From Limimaricola cinnabarinus (GTDB taxonomy: Bacteria > Pseudomonadota > Alphaproteobacteria > Rhodobacterales > Rhodobacteraceae), in assembly GCF_002723615.1 (NCBI RefSeq), contig NZ_KZ304953.1, forward strand, positions 63,362-127,361: a stretch of 64,000 nucleotides of DNA, read 5' to 3'. Made by a program: the position numbers and the translations under genes. Shown here one piece after another: positions 19,964 to 27,056 of the stretch. The notes beneath the pieces are model-generated. The model was not told the origin of the DNA. It saw nothing but the letters and a program-made list of their open reading frames with translations, and ran no database searches. The stretch's first letter is position 1. Every line of letters starts with the position of its first letter.

Positions 19964-20797
19964 TCAGCTCCCCTCGCTCATCCGCCGGATCGCCTCGACC
20001 CCGCTTTCGCCCAGCGGCACCACCGCGAAGGGACCGCCGAGCGAGCGCTGCGCCCGGTCCGAGGGGTCGGGCGTCCTTTGCGGCGGCAGCAGCCGGTCGG
20101 CCCAATCCTCGGCATTGTCGCGTGGCCGGTAGCCGAGAAACGAGACCTTGTGATTCGAAACCGAGGCCCGGCTGTTGGCCGAGACGCCCCAGGCGACGGT
20201 GAAACCGGTGACCGGCGTGGTGATAGAGGCCTCGACCAGCCGCGCCAGATCGCCGTAGGAGAGCCATGTGTGCAGTGCCCGCGCGTTCTGCGGCTCGGGC
20301 GTGCAGGACATGATCCGCAGGCAGACCGCCTCCAGCCCCCGCTTCTCCCAGAACATCCCGGCCATGTCCTCGGCAAAGCATTTCGACAGGCCGTAGAAGC
20401 TGTCGGGCTTGTGAGCCACGTCCGTGTCATGGCCGGCCATCGTCTCCTGCAGGCCCACGGCATGGACCGAGGAGGCATAGACCACGCGGCGCGCGCCTGC
20501 GCGATGCGCCGCCTCCCAGACCGTGTAGGCGCCGATGTAGTTCGGGCCGAGCAGTTCCTCGAAGGGCCGCTCGTCGGGGATCGCGCCGAAATGCACGACC
20601 ATCTCGGCCCCCTCCATCAGCGACTCGATCGCCGCGAGATCGGCGAGGTCGGCCTGCACGAAACGCTCGTTTCCCAGCAGCTCGGCCGGGGCTTCGGCGA
20701 TGTCGGTGGACAAAAGCTCGCGGGCGAGCTTCGAGAGCGGCTCGCGCAGCTGCGAGCCGAGCGCGCCGCAGGCGCCGGTGAGGACGATCTTCTTCAT
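19964..20797 (-). CDS. NAD-dependent uronate dehydrogenase-like oxidoreductase
   Basis: The 277-residue SDR/epimerase-fold protein has nucleotide-binding TGACGALGSQLR, the active-site YGLSK motif (SFYGLSKCFAEDMA) and the characteristic CLRIMSCTPEPQNARAL segment. The blocks PNYIGAYTVWEAA, VVYASSVHAVG and LSYGDLARLVEAS align well with the bacterial uronate dehydrogenase Udh, which oxidises glucuronate or galacturonate to the aldarolactone. The pairing with a FAD oxidase gene 9 bases upstream is unusual for a uronate pathway, so the true substrate is uncertain. Confidence 0.75.
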   Translation of the reverse strand: MKKIVLTGACGALGSQLREPLSKLARELLSTDIAEAPAELLGNERFVQADLADLAAIESLMEGAEMVVHFGAIPDERPFEELLGPNYIGAYTVWEAAHRAGARRVVYASSVHAVGLQETMAGHDTDVAHKPDSFYGLSKCFAEDMAGMFWEKRGLEAVCLRIMSCTPEPQNARALHTWLSYGDLARLVEASITTPVTGFTVAWGVSANSRASVSNHKVSFLGYRPRDNAEDWADRLLPPQRTPDPSDRAQRSLGGPFAVVPLGESGVEAIRRMSEGS

Positions 20798-20806
20798 GGA
20801 TACTCC

Positions 20807-21994
20807 CTAGATCACCGCCGCCTCGGTCAACGGCGCCCCTTCGACGAGGCGCGCCACCGAGAGCGGCGAAAGGTCGAGGCTGCGCCAGCCTCCGTGGATG
20901 ATGTGCTCGGCGATGCCGCGCCCCACCGCCGGGGCCTGCTGCAGCCCGTGGCCGGAAAAGCCGTTGGCAAAGAGCAGGTTGTCGCAGCCCGGATGCAGGC
21001 CCAGAAGCGCGTTCTGGTCGAGCGTGTTGTAGGCATAGTGGCCGACCCAGGAATTGCGCAGCCGGATGCGCTCGAATGCGGGAATGCGTTCGGCCAGGGC
21101 GGGCCAGACGCGCTCCTCCCAGATGGCGTGATCCATCTCGAAATCCTCCGCATCGCAGGGGCCGTCGGTCTCGGGCGGGCAGCCCGCCATGTAGAGCCCG
21201 CCATCGGTGCGGTAGTGGATGCCGCAGGGATCGACCGTCAGCGGCAGGCGGCGCGGCAGCTTGTCCTCGGCCTCGAAGATGAAGGTGTAGCGCTTGCGCG
21301 GCTCGACCGGCAGCACGATCCCGGCCATCGCCGCCACCGTGGCGGCGCGCGGCCCCGCGGCGTTGACGACATGGCCGCAGGCGACGCTGCTGCCGTCCGA
21401 CAGCTCGACATGGGTCACGCGACCGCCCGCCATCCGCAGCCCCGTGGCCTCGGCGCGCGCCTCCTCGACCCCCATCTTGCGGGCGCGGCGGCGGAACTCC
21501 GAAAACATCGTGCCGCCGTCGAAGCAGCCCTCTTCGCCGGGGTTGTGGCTGCCGAGAATCACGTCGTCGAAGCGCATGAAGGGAAAGGCCGCGCGCAGCT
21601 GGCCGGACGAGAGCAGCTTCGTGCCCGCGCCCATGCGCGCCTGCAGCGCCTGCGCGGTGCGCAGCCGGTCGGCGGCGGGTTCGTCGCGGGCGAGGTAGAG
21701 ATAGCCGAAATCGTCGAGATGAATCTCGGGCGCGTCCTCGCCCGCGAACTCGCGGAACGATCCTATGAACTCCAGCCCGAAGCGGCTGATCGCGACGTTG
21801 ATCTTGGTGCCGAACTGCATGCGGATGCAGGAATTGGTGTGGCTGGTGGAGGCGAACTCGAAGGAGGGATCGCGCTCGATGACGAGGATGCTGCCATCGA
21901 AATCGCGATCGCGCGCGAGCCACCAGGCCACGGCGCTGCCGATCATCGCGCCGCCGATGATCACCACGTCGAATGAGGAGCGCTCGCCAGTCAT
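20807..21994 (-). CDS. FAD-dependent oxidoreductase of the DAO / sarcosine-oxidase-like family
   Basis: The 395-residue protein begins with a Rossmann FAD-binding motif (FDVVIIGGAMIGSAVAWWLARD) and continues with the acidic end of the second strand (LVIERDPSFEFAST). VNAAGPRAATVAAMAG and the C-terminal FANGFSGHGLQQAPAVGRGIAEHII are typical of the DAO family (sarcosine oxidase, FOXRED1, D-amino acid dehydrogenase). The physiological substrate is not evident. It is the first gene of a two-gene unit with the Udh-like dehydrogenase. Confidence 0.8.
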   Translation of the reverse strand: MTGERSSFDVVIIGGAMIGSAVAWWLARDRDFDGSILVIERDPSFEFASTSHTNSCIRMQFGTKINVAISRFGLEFIGSFREFAGEDAPEIHLDDFGYLYLARDEPAADRLRTAQALQARMGAGTKLLSSGQLRAAFPFMRFDDVILGSHNPGEEGCFDGGTMFSEFRRRARKMGVEEARAEATGLRMAGGRVTHVELSDGSSVACGHVVNAAGPRAATVAAMAGIVLPVEPRKRYTFIFEAEDKLPRRLPLTVDPCGIHYRTDGGLYMAGCPPETDGPCDAEDFEMDHAIWEERVWPALAERIPAFERIRLRNSWVGHYAYNTLDQNALLGLHPGCDNLLFANGFSGHGLQQAPAVGRGIAEHIIHGGWRSLDLSPLSVARLVEGAPLTEAAVI

Positions 21995-22044
21995 ACCGGA
22001 AGGCTAGGGGCTGGGGCGGCGCGGCGAAAGAGGCTTCCTGCAAG

Positions 22045-22070
22045 AAAAAAAGCGCTCCCGAAGGAGCGCT
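22045..22070 (-). terminator. Rho-independent terminator of the 109-residue orphan gene
   Basis: On the minus strand a perfect 8-bp stem AGCGCTCC/GGAGCGCT with a TTCG tetraloop is followed by six to seven T residues. It lies about 40 bases after the stop codon at 22111 and before the start of the FAD oxidase gene at 21994, and so insulates the two. Confidence 0.9.
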
Positions 22071-22110
22071 GAAGTCGGTTCGGGCGCGAGGTCCCGAAGG
22101 GGCAAGATGG

Positions 22111-22440
22111 TCAGACCGGTCGCAGGGCTGCGCCCCGGTCCGTGCGGTGCATCAGCACCGCGAGGTCGAGCGCCATGCCGGCGAGCCGGTTGCGCAAGGC
22201 ACCGGGACGGGAATGGATGCGGCGCGGCAGGCTGACGAGCAGCGTTTCGCGGCGCACCGGCAGGGCGGGGTGGTAGCGGAAGGTCACGGTCACCATGGCC
22301 TCGACACCGCTCGAAAAACGATGCCGCCGGACCTGCGAGAACCGGCTCGAGACAAGCTCGACATTGCGCGAAAGCGCAGGGTTCCGCGACGGGGCGGAGG
22401 CGGCGTCGGAAGCCGAAAAAGCGTTTACCTGATGATACAT
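22111..22440 (-). CDS. Conserved-looking orphan protein of unknown function (109 aa)
   Basis: I do not recognise this protein. From the ATG at 22440 it has 109 residues, starting MYHQVNAFSASDAAS. It has no signal peptide or membrane segment, and a strongly basic C-terminal half with arginines spread through LVSLPRRIHSRPGALRNRL. An in-frame ATG at 22509 would add 23 residues. The case that it is real rests on context: a strong terminator just downstream, a promoter-like pair just upstream and no competing gene on the other strand. A role in nucleic acid or membrane surface binding is only a guess from charge. Confidence 0.55.
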   Translation of the reverse strand: MYHQVNAFSASDAASAPSRNPALSRNVELVSSRFSQVRRHRFSSGVEAMVTVTFRYHPALPVRRETLLVSLPRRIHSRPGALRNRLAGMALDLAVLMHRTDRGAALRPV

Positions 22441-22469
22441 GACGCCATCCCATGAGCTGGTCTGTGAGC

Positions 22470-22497
22470 TGGATAGTTGGTTCGATAAACTGATCAA
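22470..22497 (-). promoter_or_regulatory. Candidate promoter for the 109-residue orphan gene
   Basis: On the minus strand TTGATC (22497-22492) and TATCCA (22475-22470) are separated by 16 bases, a plausible sigma-70 pair. Initiation would fall about 20-25 bases before the ATG at 22440. The area 22440-22620, including a very AT-rich patch at 22580-22615, holds no other feature I can name. Confidence 0.35.
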
Positions 22498-22785
22498 TCG
22501 CGAGAACATGATCCGTTTCGGGGCCGATTGTGGCGGGAATGAGGCAGGTCTGCGCCGCCTCATCGGAACCTCACGTCGTCATTATTTCGACCCAACGTAA
22601 AAAATATATGTGTCCTCTCAACAGGTTACTGGACCTATCCGAAAGAGGTGCCGTCGGGATTTGCCGCATGGGCCGGGGCCGAGCTGGGGCCGTGCGCGGC
22701 CCGCCATTCACCGCTCCCTCCGGCAGATGGGGGGCGTGGCTGTTCTAGATCGAGGGCGGCGCGCGGATCGCCCGCGCGCCTGCGT

Positions 22786-23256
22786 TCAATGCAGCCGCCG
22801 GCCGATCCCGGCGCGGCGCAGGCCGAGCCCCAGCGCCTGGGCCAGATGCGCGGCCTCCGCCACCGCATCGGGACGCAGGAAGGCCATGGCGAGCATCATC
22901 GCCTCCTCGCGCTCGGCCAGCGCACCGTGGCCGACGAGCCGCGCGAACCAGGCCTCGTCCGCGCCCAGGCAGGCGCATTGCGCGGCGTGGCGCATCAGCG
23001 GCCGCCGCCCGGTGGCACCGCATAGCCGCAACAGCGCATCGAGCGCGCGGCTGGCCGCGCGGGCGGGGCCGGGATCGAGATCGGGGGCGAGGCGCGCCTC
23101 GACCGCGCCCGGCCCGGCATCGCACCACAGCCTGAGCAGCCGCACGGCGCGCGCCTCCAGCGCACCGAGATCGTCGATATGGCCGACCGGCGCGCCACCA
23201 GGCGGCGCGCGGCGGGTGTCGTCCGTGGGGAAATCTTCGGGAAAGTCGCGGGGCAT
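22786..23256 (-). CDS. Hypothetical alpha-helical protein (156 aa)
   Basis: The ATG at 23256 gives MPRDFPEDFPTDD, followed by a largely helical, alanine- and leucine-rich protein of 156 residues. It has four cysteines, one in LRLWCDAGPGAVEARL, one in LLRLCGATGRR and a pair in HAAQCACLGADEAW. There is no signal peptide. I do not recognise a family; the composition and codon bias fit a real gene on this strand, and the antisense frames look like shadows. It is followed by about 320 bases (22441-22785) without a recognisable gene. Confidence 0.5.
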   Translation of the reverse strand: MPRDFPEDFPTDDTRRAPPGGAPVGHIDDLGALEARAVRLLRLWCDAGPGAVEARLAPDLDPGPARAASRALDALLRLCGATGRRPLMRHAAQCACLGADEAWFARLVGHGALAEREEAMMLAMAFLRPDAVAEAAHLAQALGLGLRRAGIGRRLH

Positions 23257-23348
23257 GGCGGGCCTCGATGGTCCTGAACGCATCCGGCTTGCGACGGGCG
23301 GGCCGTCGTGGCTGGCCTATTCCTGACAATAAATGTCGGAATAGTCAA

Positions 23349-24008
23349 TCACCCCTTGAGCAGCCGCAGCCCCTGCGTCACGTCGGTCCGCACCGCGAGC
23401 CTGAGCCCCGGCTCGTCTCCCGCGCGGAGCGCGGCGAGGATGAGCTTGTGGTGATAGGGCGGCTCGGTGCGCCGCAGCCGCCCGTAGAGCGCGCGCATGG
23501 TGGGGCCGAGCTGCAGCCAGACGGTCTCGGTCATGGCGAGGATCGCGGGCGATTGGGCGCGCAGATAGAGCGTGCGGTGAAATTCGAGGTTCATGCGGAT
23601 GTAGCCGGTCGCGTCATGCCGCGCGACCATCTGGCTGACCCCGGCATTGATCGCCTCCAGCCGGTCGATCAGCGCGAAATGCGCCCGCGGCAGGGCGCGC
23701 GAGGCAAGCTCGGGCTCCAGCATGGCGCGCAAGCTCGCCAGCTCCTCGATCCGCTCATTGGTGAGCGCGGGCGTGGCCACCCGGCCCGAGGAAGAGAGCG
23801 TGAGCGCGCCCTCGGCCACCAGCCGCCGCACCGCTTCGCGCGCGGGCGTCATGGAGACGCCGAACAGCTTGCCGATGCCGCGCAGGGTCAGCGATTCCCC
23901 GGGCTCCATCTCGCCATGCAGGATGCGCGTCCTGAGCGCGCGGTAGACCCGGTCATGCGCGGCGCCGGTCGGGTCGGGCAGGCGCGGGCTCGCATTGGCG
24001 GGGATCAT
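23349..24008 (-). CDS. GntR-family transcriptional regulator (FCD subgroup)
   Basis: The 219-residue protein has an N-terminal winged helix-turn-helix (RVYRALRTRILHGEMEPGES, GKLFGVSMTPAREAVRRLVAEGAL) and a C-terminal helical FCD ligand domain. FCD metal-ligand positions are suggested by RMNLEFHRTLY and the later YHHKLILAAL. Such regulators usually respond to organic acids or related metabolites. The start overlaps the stop of the upstream metallopeptidase gene as ATGA, so the two appear translationally coupled although their functions seem unrelated. Confidence 0.9.
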   Translation of the reverse strand: MIPANASPRLPDPTGAAHDRVYRALRTRILHGEMEPGESLTLRGIGKLFGVSMTPAREAVRRLVAEGALTLSSSGRVATPALTNERIEELASLRAMLEPELASRALPRAHFALIDRLEAINAGVSQMVARHDATGYIRMNLEFHRTLYLRAQSPAILAMTETVWLQLGPTMRALYGRLRRTEPPYHHKLILAALRAGDEPGLRLAVRTDVTQGLRLLKG

Positions 24009-24739
24009 GCGAGCGTCTCGGCGGGGGCGGGGGCGGGGGCGGGGGCAGGGACGGAGAACTCGATCCGCTGCAGGCTGTCGCCACGTGTCCGAAGCCAGTC
24101 GCGCGCGGCGCGGTGATCGGGGTAGAGCCGCACGCAGACGGCCCAGAAGGCGGCGGAGTGATTCATCTCGGCCAGGTGGGCGACCTCGTGTGCGGCGACG
24201 TAATCGCCGATCTCGGGCGGCGCCATGACGAGCCGCCACGACAGCATGATGTCGCCCCGCGCGCTGCACGAGCCCCAGCGCGAGCGCGTGTCGCGCAGGC
24301 TCAGCCGCCGCACCGGGCGGCCCAGCGCCGCGGCGTGGCGGTCCACCGCCGCCGAGAGCCGGTCGCGGGCGCGGTCCTTGAGAAAGGCCATGATGCGCGC
24401 GGGCGCGCGGGCCGCGTCGTCGGGCAGGAGCAGCGTATCGCCATCAAGCGTCGCGCGGCGCACGGGGCCGGGGCGCAGCGCGATCTCGCGGCCCAGATAG
24501 GGCAGGCTGCCGCCAAGCCGCACCGGCCGCGCGGGGGCCACCTGTTCGAGATGCCCGCGCACCCAGGCCTCGCGCGCCTGCAGGAAGGCCAGCGCCTCGG
24601 TCTCGGGCGTGCGGCGCGGCAGGGTCAGCGTCACCCGGCCGTCGCGATGCGACACGCGCAGCGTGATCCGCCGCGCCCGGTCCGAACGGCGCAGCGCCAC
24701 CGTCAGGGGCGGATCGCCCGGCAGCACATGTTCTCCCAT
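24005..24739 (-). CDS. YgjP/DUF45-type M48-like metallopeptidase
   Basis: The ATG at 24739 (MGEHVLPGDPPLTV) yields 244 residues. The zinc site is visible in VAAHEVAHLAEMNHSAAFW (HExxH plus a downstream histidine), preceded by RDTRSRWGSCSARGDIMLSWRL, a segment diagnostic of the YgjP/DUF45 family. The C-terminus is an Ala-Pro repeat encoded by a GGGGGC-type microsatellite at 24023-24045. The function of YgjP proteins is uncertain. The gene is divergent from the FYDLN gene (147 bases between starts) and coupled to gntR downstream. Confidence 0.88.
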   Translation of the reverse strand: MGEHVLPGDPPLTVALRRSDRARRITLRVSHRDGRVTLTLPRRTPETEALAFLQAREAWVRGHLEQVAPARPVRLGGSLPYLGREIALRPGPVRRATLDGDTLLLPDDAARAPARIMAFLKDRARDRLSAAVDRHAAALGRPVRRLSLRDTRSRWGSCSARGDIMLSWRLVMAPPEIGDYVAAHEVAHLAEMNHSAAFWAVCVRLYPDHRAARDWLRTRGDSLQRIEFSVPAPAPAPAPAETLA

Positions 24740-24886
24740 CACCCGGTCGCTCCCTTCGGCCAAAGCCTTTGACACCTCTGCGCGCTTATGGCAGGGGAGC
24801 GCGATCCGCCGCAAGGCCGAGGCGCTTTTCGCGCCCGGGCCGGCGCGCCCGCCGATCATCGCCGCACGGAACTGGAAGGACAGCCC

Positions 24887-25225
24887 ATGCCGAAGGAAGA
24901 ATGGGGAACCAAGCGCATCTGCCCGACCACGGGCAAGCGCTTCTACGACCTGAACGCCAACCCGATCATCAGCCCCTACACGGGCGAGGTCGTCACGCTC
25001 GACACCGGCAAGCACCGCACCATGGTCGCGGATGCCGAGGATGCGCAGAGCAAGAAGGCCAAGAAATCCTCGGAGGATGACGAGGAGCTGCTGCTCGACG
25101 ACAGCGACGACGAGGATGACGACAACGTCGATCTGGGCGACGACGTGCTCGACGATGACGACGATGACAGCAACGAGGTCTCCCTCGACGAGCTGGCCGA
25201 TGTCCCGGCCGAAGACGACGAATAA
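24887..25225 (+). CDS. TIGR02300 family protein (FYDLN acid domain)
   Basis: The 112-residue protein begins MPKEEWGTKRICPTTGKRFYDLN, which is the FYDLN_acid (PF09538) signature including a short zinc-ribbon-like start. The rest is an extremely acidic tail of Asp, Glu and Ser residues (about residues 60-112) that should be disordered. The family is conserved in alphaproteobacteria and its function is unknown. The ribosome site AAGGA is about 8 bases before the ATG. It is followed by the tRNA-Ala gene. Confidence 0.92.
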   Translation: MPKEEWGTKRICPTTGKRFYDLNANPIISPYTGEVVTLDTGKHRTMVADAEDAQSKKAKKSSEDDEELLLDDSDDEDDDNVDLGDDVLDDDDDDSNEVSLDELADVPAEDDE

Positions 25226-25254
25226 GAAAATCGGCCCGGGCGTGTGTTTTCCGC

Positions 25255-25282
25255 TTGCACCCGCCCGGCCCCACCCTTAGAG
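25255..25282 (+). promoter_or_regulatory. Candidate promoter of tRNA-Ala
   Basis: TTGCAC at 25255-25260 (preceded by C, as in many alphaproteobacterial stable-RNA promoters) and TTAGAG at 25277-25282 are 16 bases apart. Initiation would fall about 45 bases before the mature tRNA. The assignment rests on sequence resemblance only. Confidence 0.45.
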
Positions 25283-25335
25283 AGCGGCACACGGGCAGCG
25301 ACGCTGACCGACACGGCGGAAACGCCGGACATGAT

Positions 25336-25411
25336 GGGGCCTTAGCTCAGCTGGGAGAGCGCCTGCATGGCATGCAGGAGGTCAGGGGTTCGATCCCCCT
25401 AGGCTCCACCA
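25336..25411 (+). tRNA. tRNA-Ala (anticodon GGC)
   Basis: The 76-base gene folds into a full cloverleaf. The acceptor stem GGGGCCT pairs with AGGCTCC (one G-T pair), the D-arm contains AGCTCAGCTGGGAGAGC, and the anticodon stem CCTGC/GCAGG holds the loop ATGGCAT with GGC at positions 34-36. The T-arm is GGGGTTCGATCCCCC. The discriminator is A and the CCA end is encoded (25409-25411). The isoacceptor reads GCC and GCU. Confidence 0.97.
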
Positions 25412-25657
25412 TCACCCTCCTGTCATAGATCTCGGACCTGCTCCGAACCCCGGTCTGCCCGGCATCTCGCATGGATATGCGGGGTCTGCCTAACCGGAGC
25501 TCATCGCCTTGCCCTCTGCTACGGCATGCAAGCTGCATCCGGCCCAGACTCGCAATGCGTTGCCAAAAATCAGCACGAGTTGTGAAAGATCATGGGTTTG
25601 TTGCCTGGGGTTGTGCGCGCCCTTACCCATGGCATGCAAACAACCGAGGGTCTTTAG

Positions 25658-26950
25658 ATGGCTAGACACGACACGAAGCAGACATTCGAGGCAATACCCG
25701 CCGAAAGCAGTGTCGTGCACCGGATCCACCTCGAAGCCGGGATCAGCTATAACTGGATCAGGGGCGACGTGACCACGGGTCGCAACGCGGACCCCAGGGT
25801 GCAGGTCCTCGACAGCATCACCGGAATCGCATCCTACAACAGGTCCGCCGTGCTCTCCGGGTCTTGGCAGCAATCCACCGGCGGCGCGTTCGATGTGCGG
25901 ATCGATACGACGAGCACCCAGGTCAAATATGGTTACGGATACAGGCTGACGCTGGACCGCAGCGATTTCGTGCGCGGGGACACCCATACCAAGGCCAAGA
26001 TCTTCGACGGCGGCAGGGTCGAAGGGCGGCTCGACAACAAGAGCGATGCCGACATGTATGCCCTCAAGGTGGAGGAGGGGCGCACCTACAGCTTCGTGCT
26101 CGATACCGATCTCGACGACCCGATCGGTCAGACCCAGTGGGGCATCCGGGATTCGTCGGGCAGCTGGATTCGGATGAATGACAAATACGACCCGAGCGAG
26201 TTCAGCTACGAGGCCGACGCCGACCAGAAGATCTTCCTTTCTGTGGAAGTGCCCTCGGGGTATCCGGTCGATCCGATTGGCGATTTCAGGCTTTCGGTCA
26301 CCTCGGATGCCGAAAACATCACCGGCACCCGCAAGGGCGATGAACTGTACGGCTCCGAGATCGACAACTACATCCAGGGCTATAATGGCCGCGACACGAT
26401 CCATGCCGGCGGCGGCGACGATCGGGTGGTCGGTGGCCGTGGCAAGGACGTGCTGCATGGCGGCGAGGGCGAGGATACGCTGGTGCATGTCGGGCGCCAC
26501 GGCGTTGTCGTCAACATGGACAAGGGCGTCTCGCGCACCAAGGGCCTGGGCGATCGCGACAGGTTCGATGGCTTCGAGAATGTCGAGGGCACGCGCGGCA
26601 AGGACAAGCTGATCGGCTCGGCCGAGGACAACATGCTCTCCGGTGGCCGGGGCCGGGACGTGATCAAGGGGCAGGGCGGCAACGATGTCATCGATGGCGG
26701 CCGCGGCAAGGACAAGCTGACCGGCGGTCTCGGCGGCGACGAGTTCGTCTTCGACGCCAGGTTCGGCAAGGATGTCATCAAGGACTTCAATGTCGACGTC
26801 GATCACATCACCTTCCGGCACCACGCGGAAGGCAAGATCGAATTGACGGATCGCAGGGGCGACACCGTGATCGATTTCGGCGGCCGTGACAGCGTCAAGA
26901 TCCTCGACGTGTCCTCCGACGATCTCGAGGACGCATTGTTCTTCGGCTGA
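25658..26950 (+). CDS. RTX-type calcium-binding protein, probably type I secreted
   Basis: The 430-residue protein lacks a signal peptide. Residues about 20-105 and 110-225 look like two beta-sandwich domains of the pre-peptidase C-terminal (PPC) kind (DNKSDADMYALKVEEGRTYSF is the clearest). Residues about 235-375 hold RTX nonapeptides such as GGGDDRVVGGRGKD, GGRGRDVIKGQGGNDVIDGG and LTGGLGGDEFVF, which bind calcium after export. The C-terminus resembles a type I secretion signal region. No peptidase or lipase domain is seen. The start follows GAGGG at good spacing. No type I secretion genes are nearby. The 246 bases before it hold nothing recognisable. Confidence 0.88.
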   Translation: MARHDTKQTFEAIPAESSVVHRIHLEAGISYNWIRGDVTTGRNADPRVQVLDSITGIASYNRSAVLSGSWQQSTGGAFDVRIDTTSTQVKYGYGYRLTLDRSDFVRGDTHTKAKIFDGGRVEGRLDNKSDADMYALKVEEGRTYSFVLDTDLDDPIGQTQWGIRDSSGSWIRMNDKYDPSEFSYEADADQKIFLSVEVPSGYPVDPIGDFRLSVTSDAENITGTRKGDELYGSEIDNYIQGYNGRDTIHAGGGDDRVVGGRGKDVLHGGEGEDTLVHVGRHGVVVNMDKGVSRTKGLGDRDRFDGFENVEGTRGKDKLIGSAEDNMLSGGRGRDVIKGQGGNDVIDGGRGKDKLTGGLGGDEFVFDARFGKDVIKDFNVDVDHITFRHHAEGKIELTDRRGDTVIDFGGRDSVKILDVSSDDLEDALFFG

Positions 26951-27005
26951 GATCCGCCATGGCCGGGCTTCGGCCCGGCGCCGCGAAGACCCCCGCCACA
27001 TGACG

Positions 27006-27032
27006 ACGGCCGCCCCGAGGGGCGGCCGTTTT
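27006..27032 (+). terminator. Rho-independent terminator after the RTX gene
   Basis: ACGGCCGCC pairs with GGCGGCCGT around a CCGAGG-type loop, followed by TTTT on the plus strand. It lies between the convergent RTX and lpd genes, 55 bases after the RTX stop. Confidence 0.85.
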
Positions 27033-27056
27033 CGATCGGGGCGGGGGGAGAGGGGG

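Noticed and set aside
22530-22785. Small plus- and minus-strand frames in the gap before the 156-residue orphan
   Set aside because: They have no ribosome sites or motifs and an unbiased composition; treated as intergenic.
25522-25640. GGCATGCA sequences near the tRNA resembling the tRNA anticodon arm, as possible attachment sites
   Set aside because: The similarity is only 9-11 bases, palindromic by nature, and does not include the tRNA 3' end. No integrase is present.
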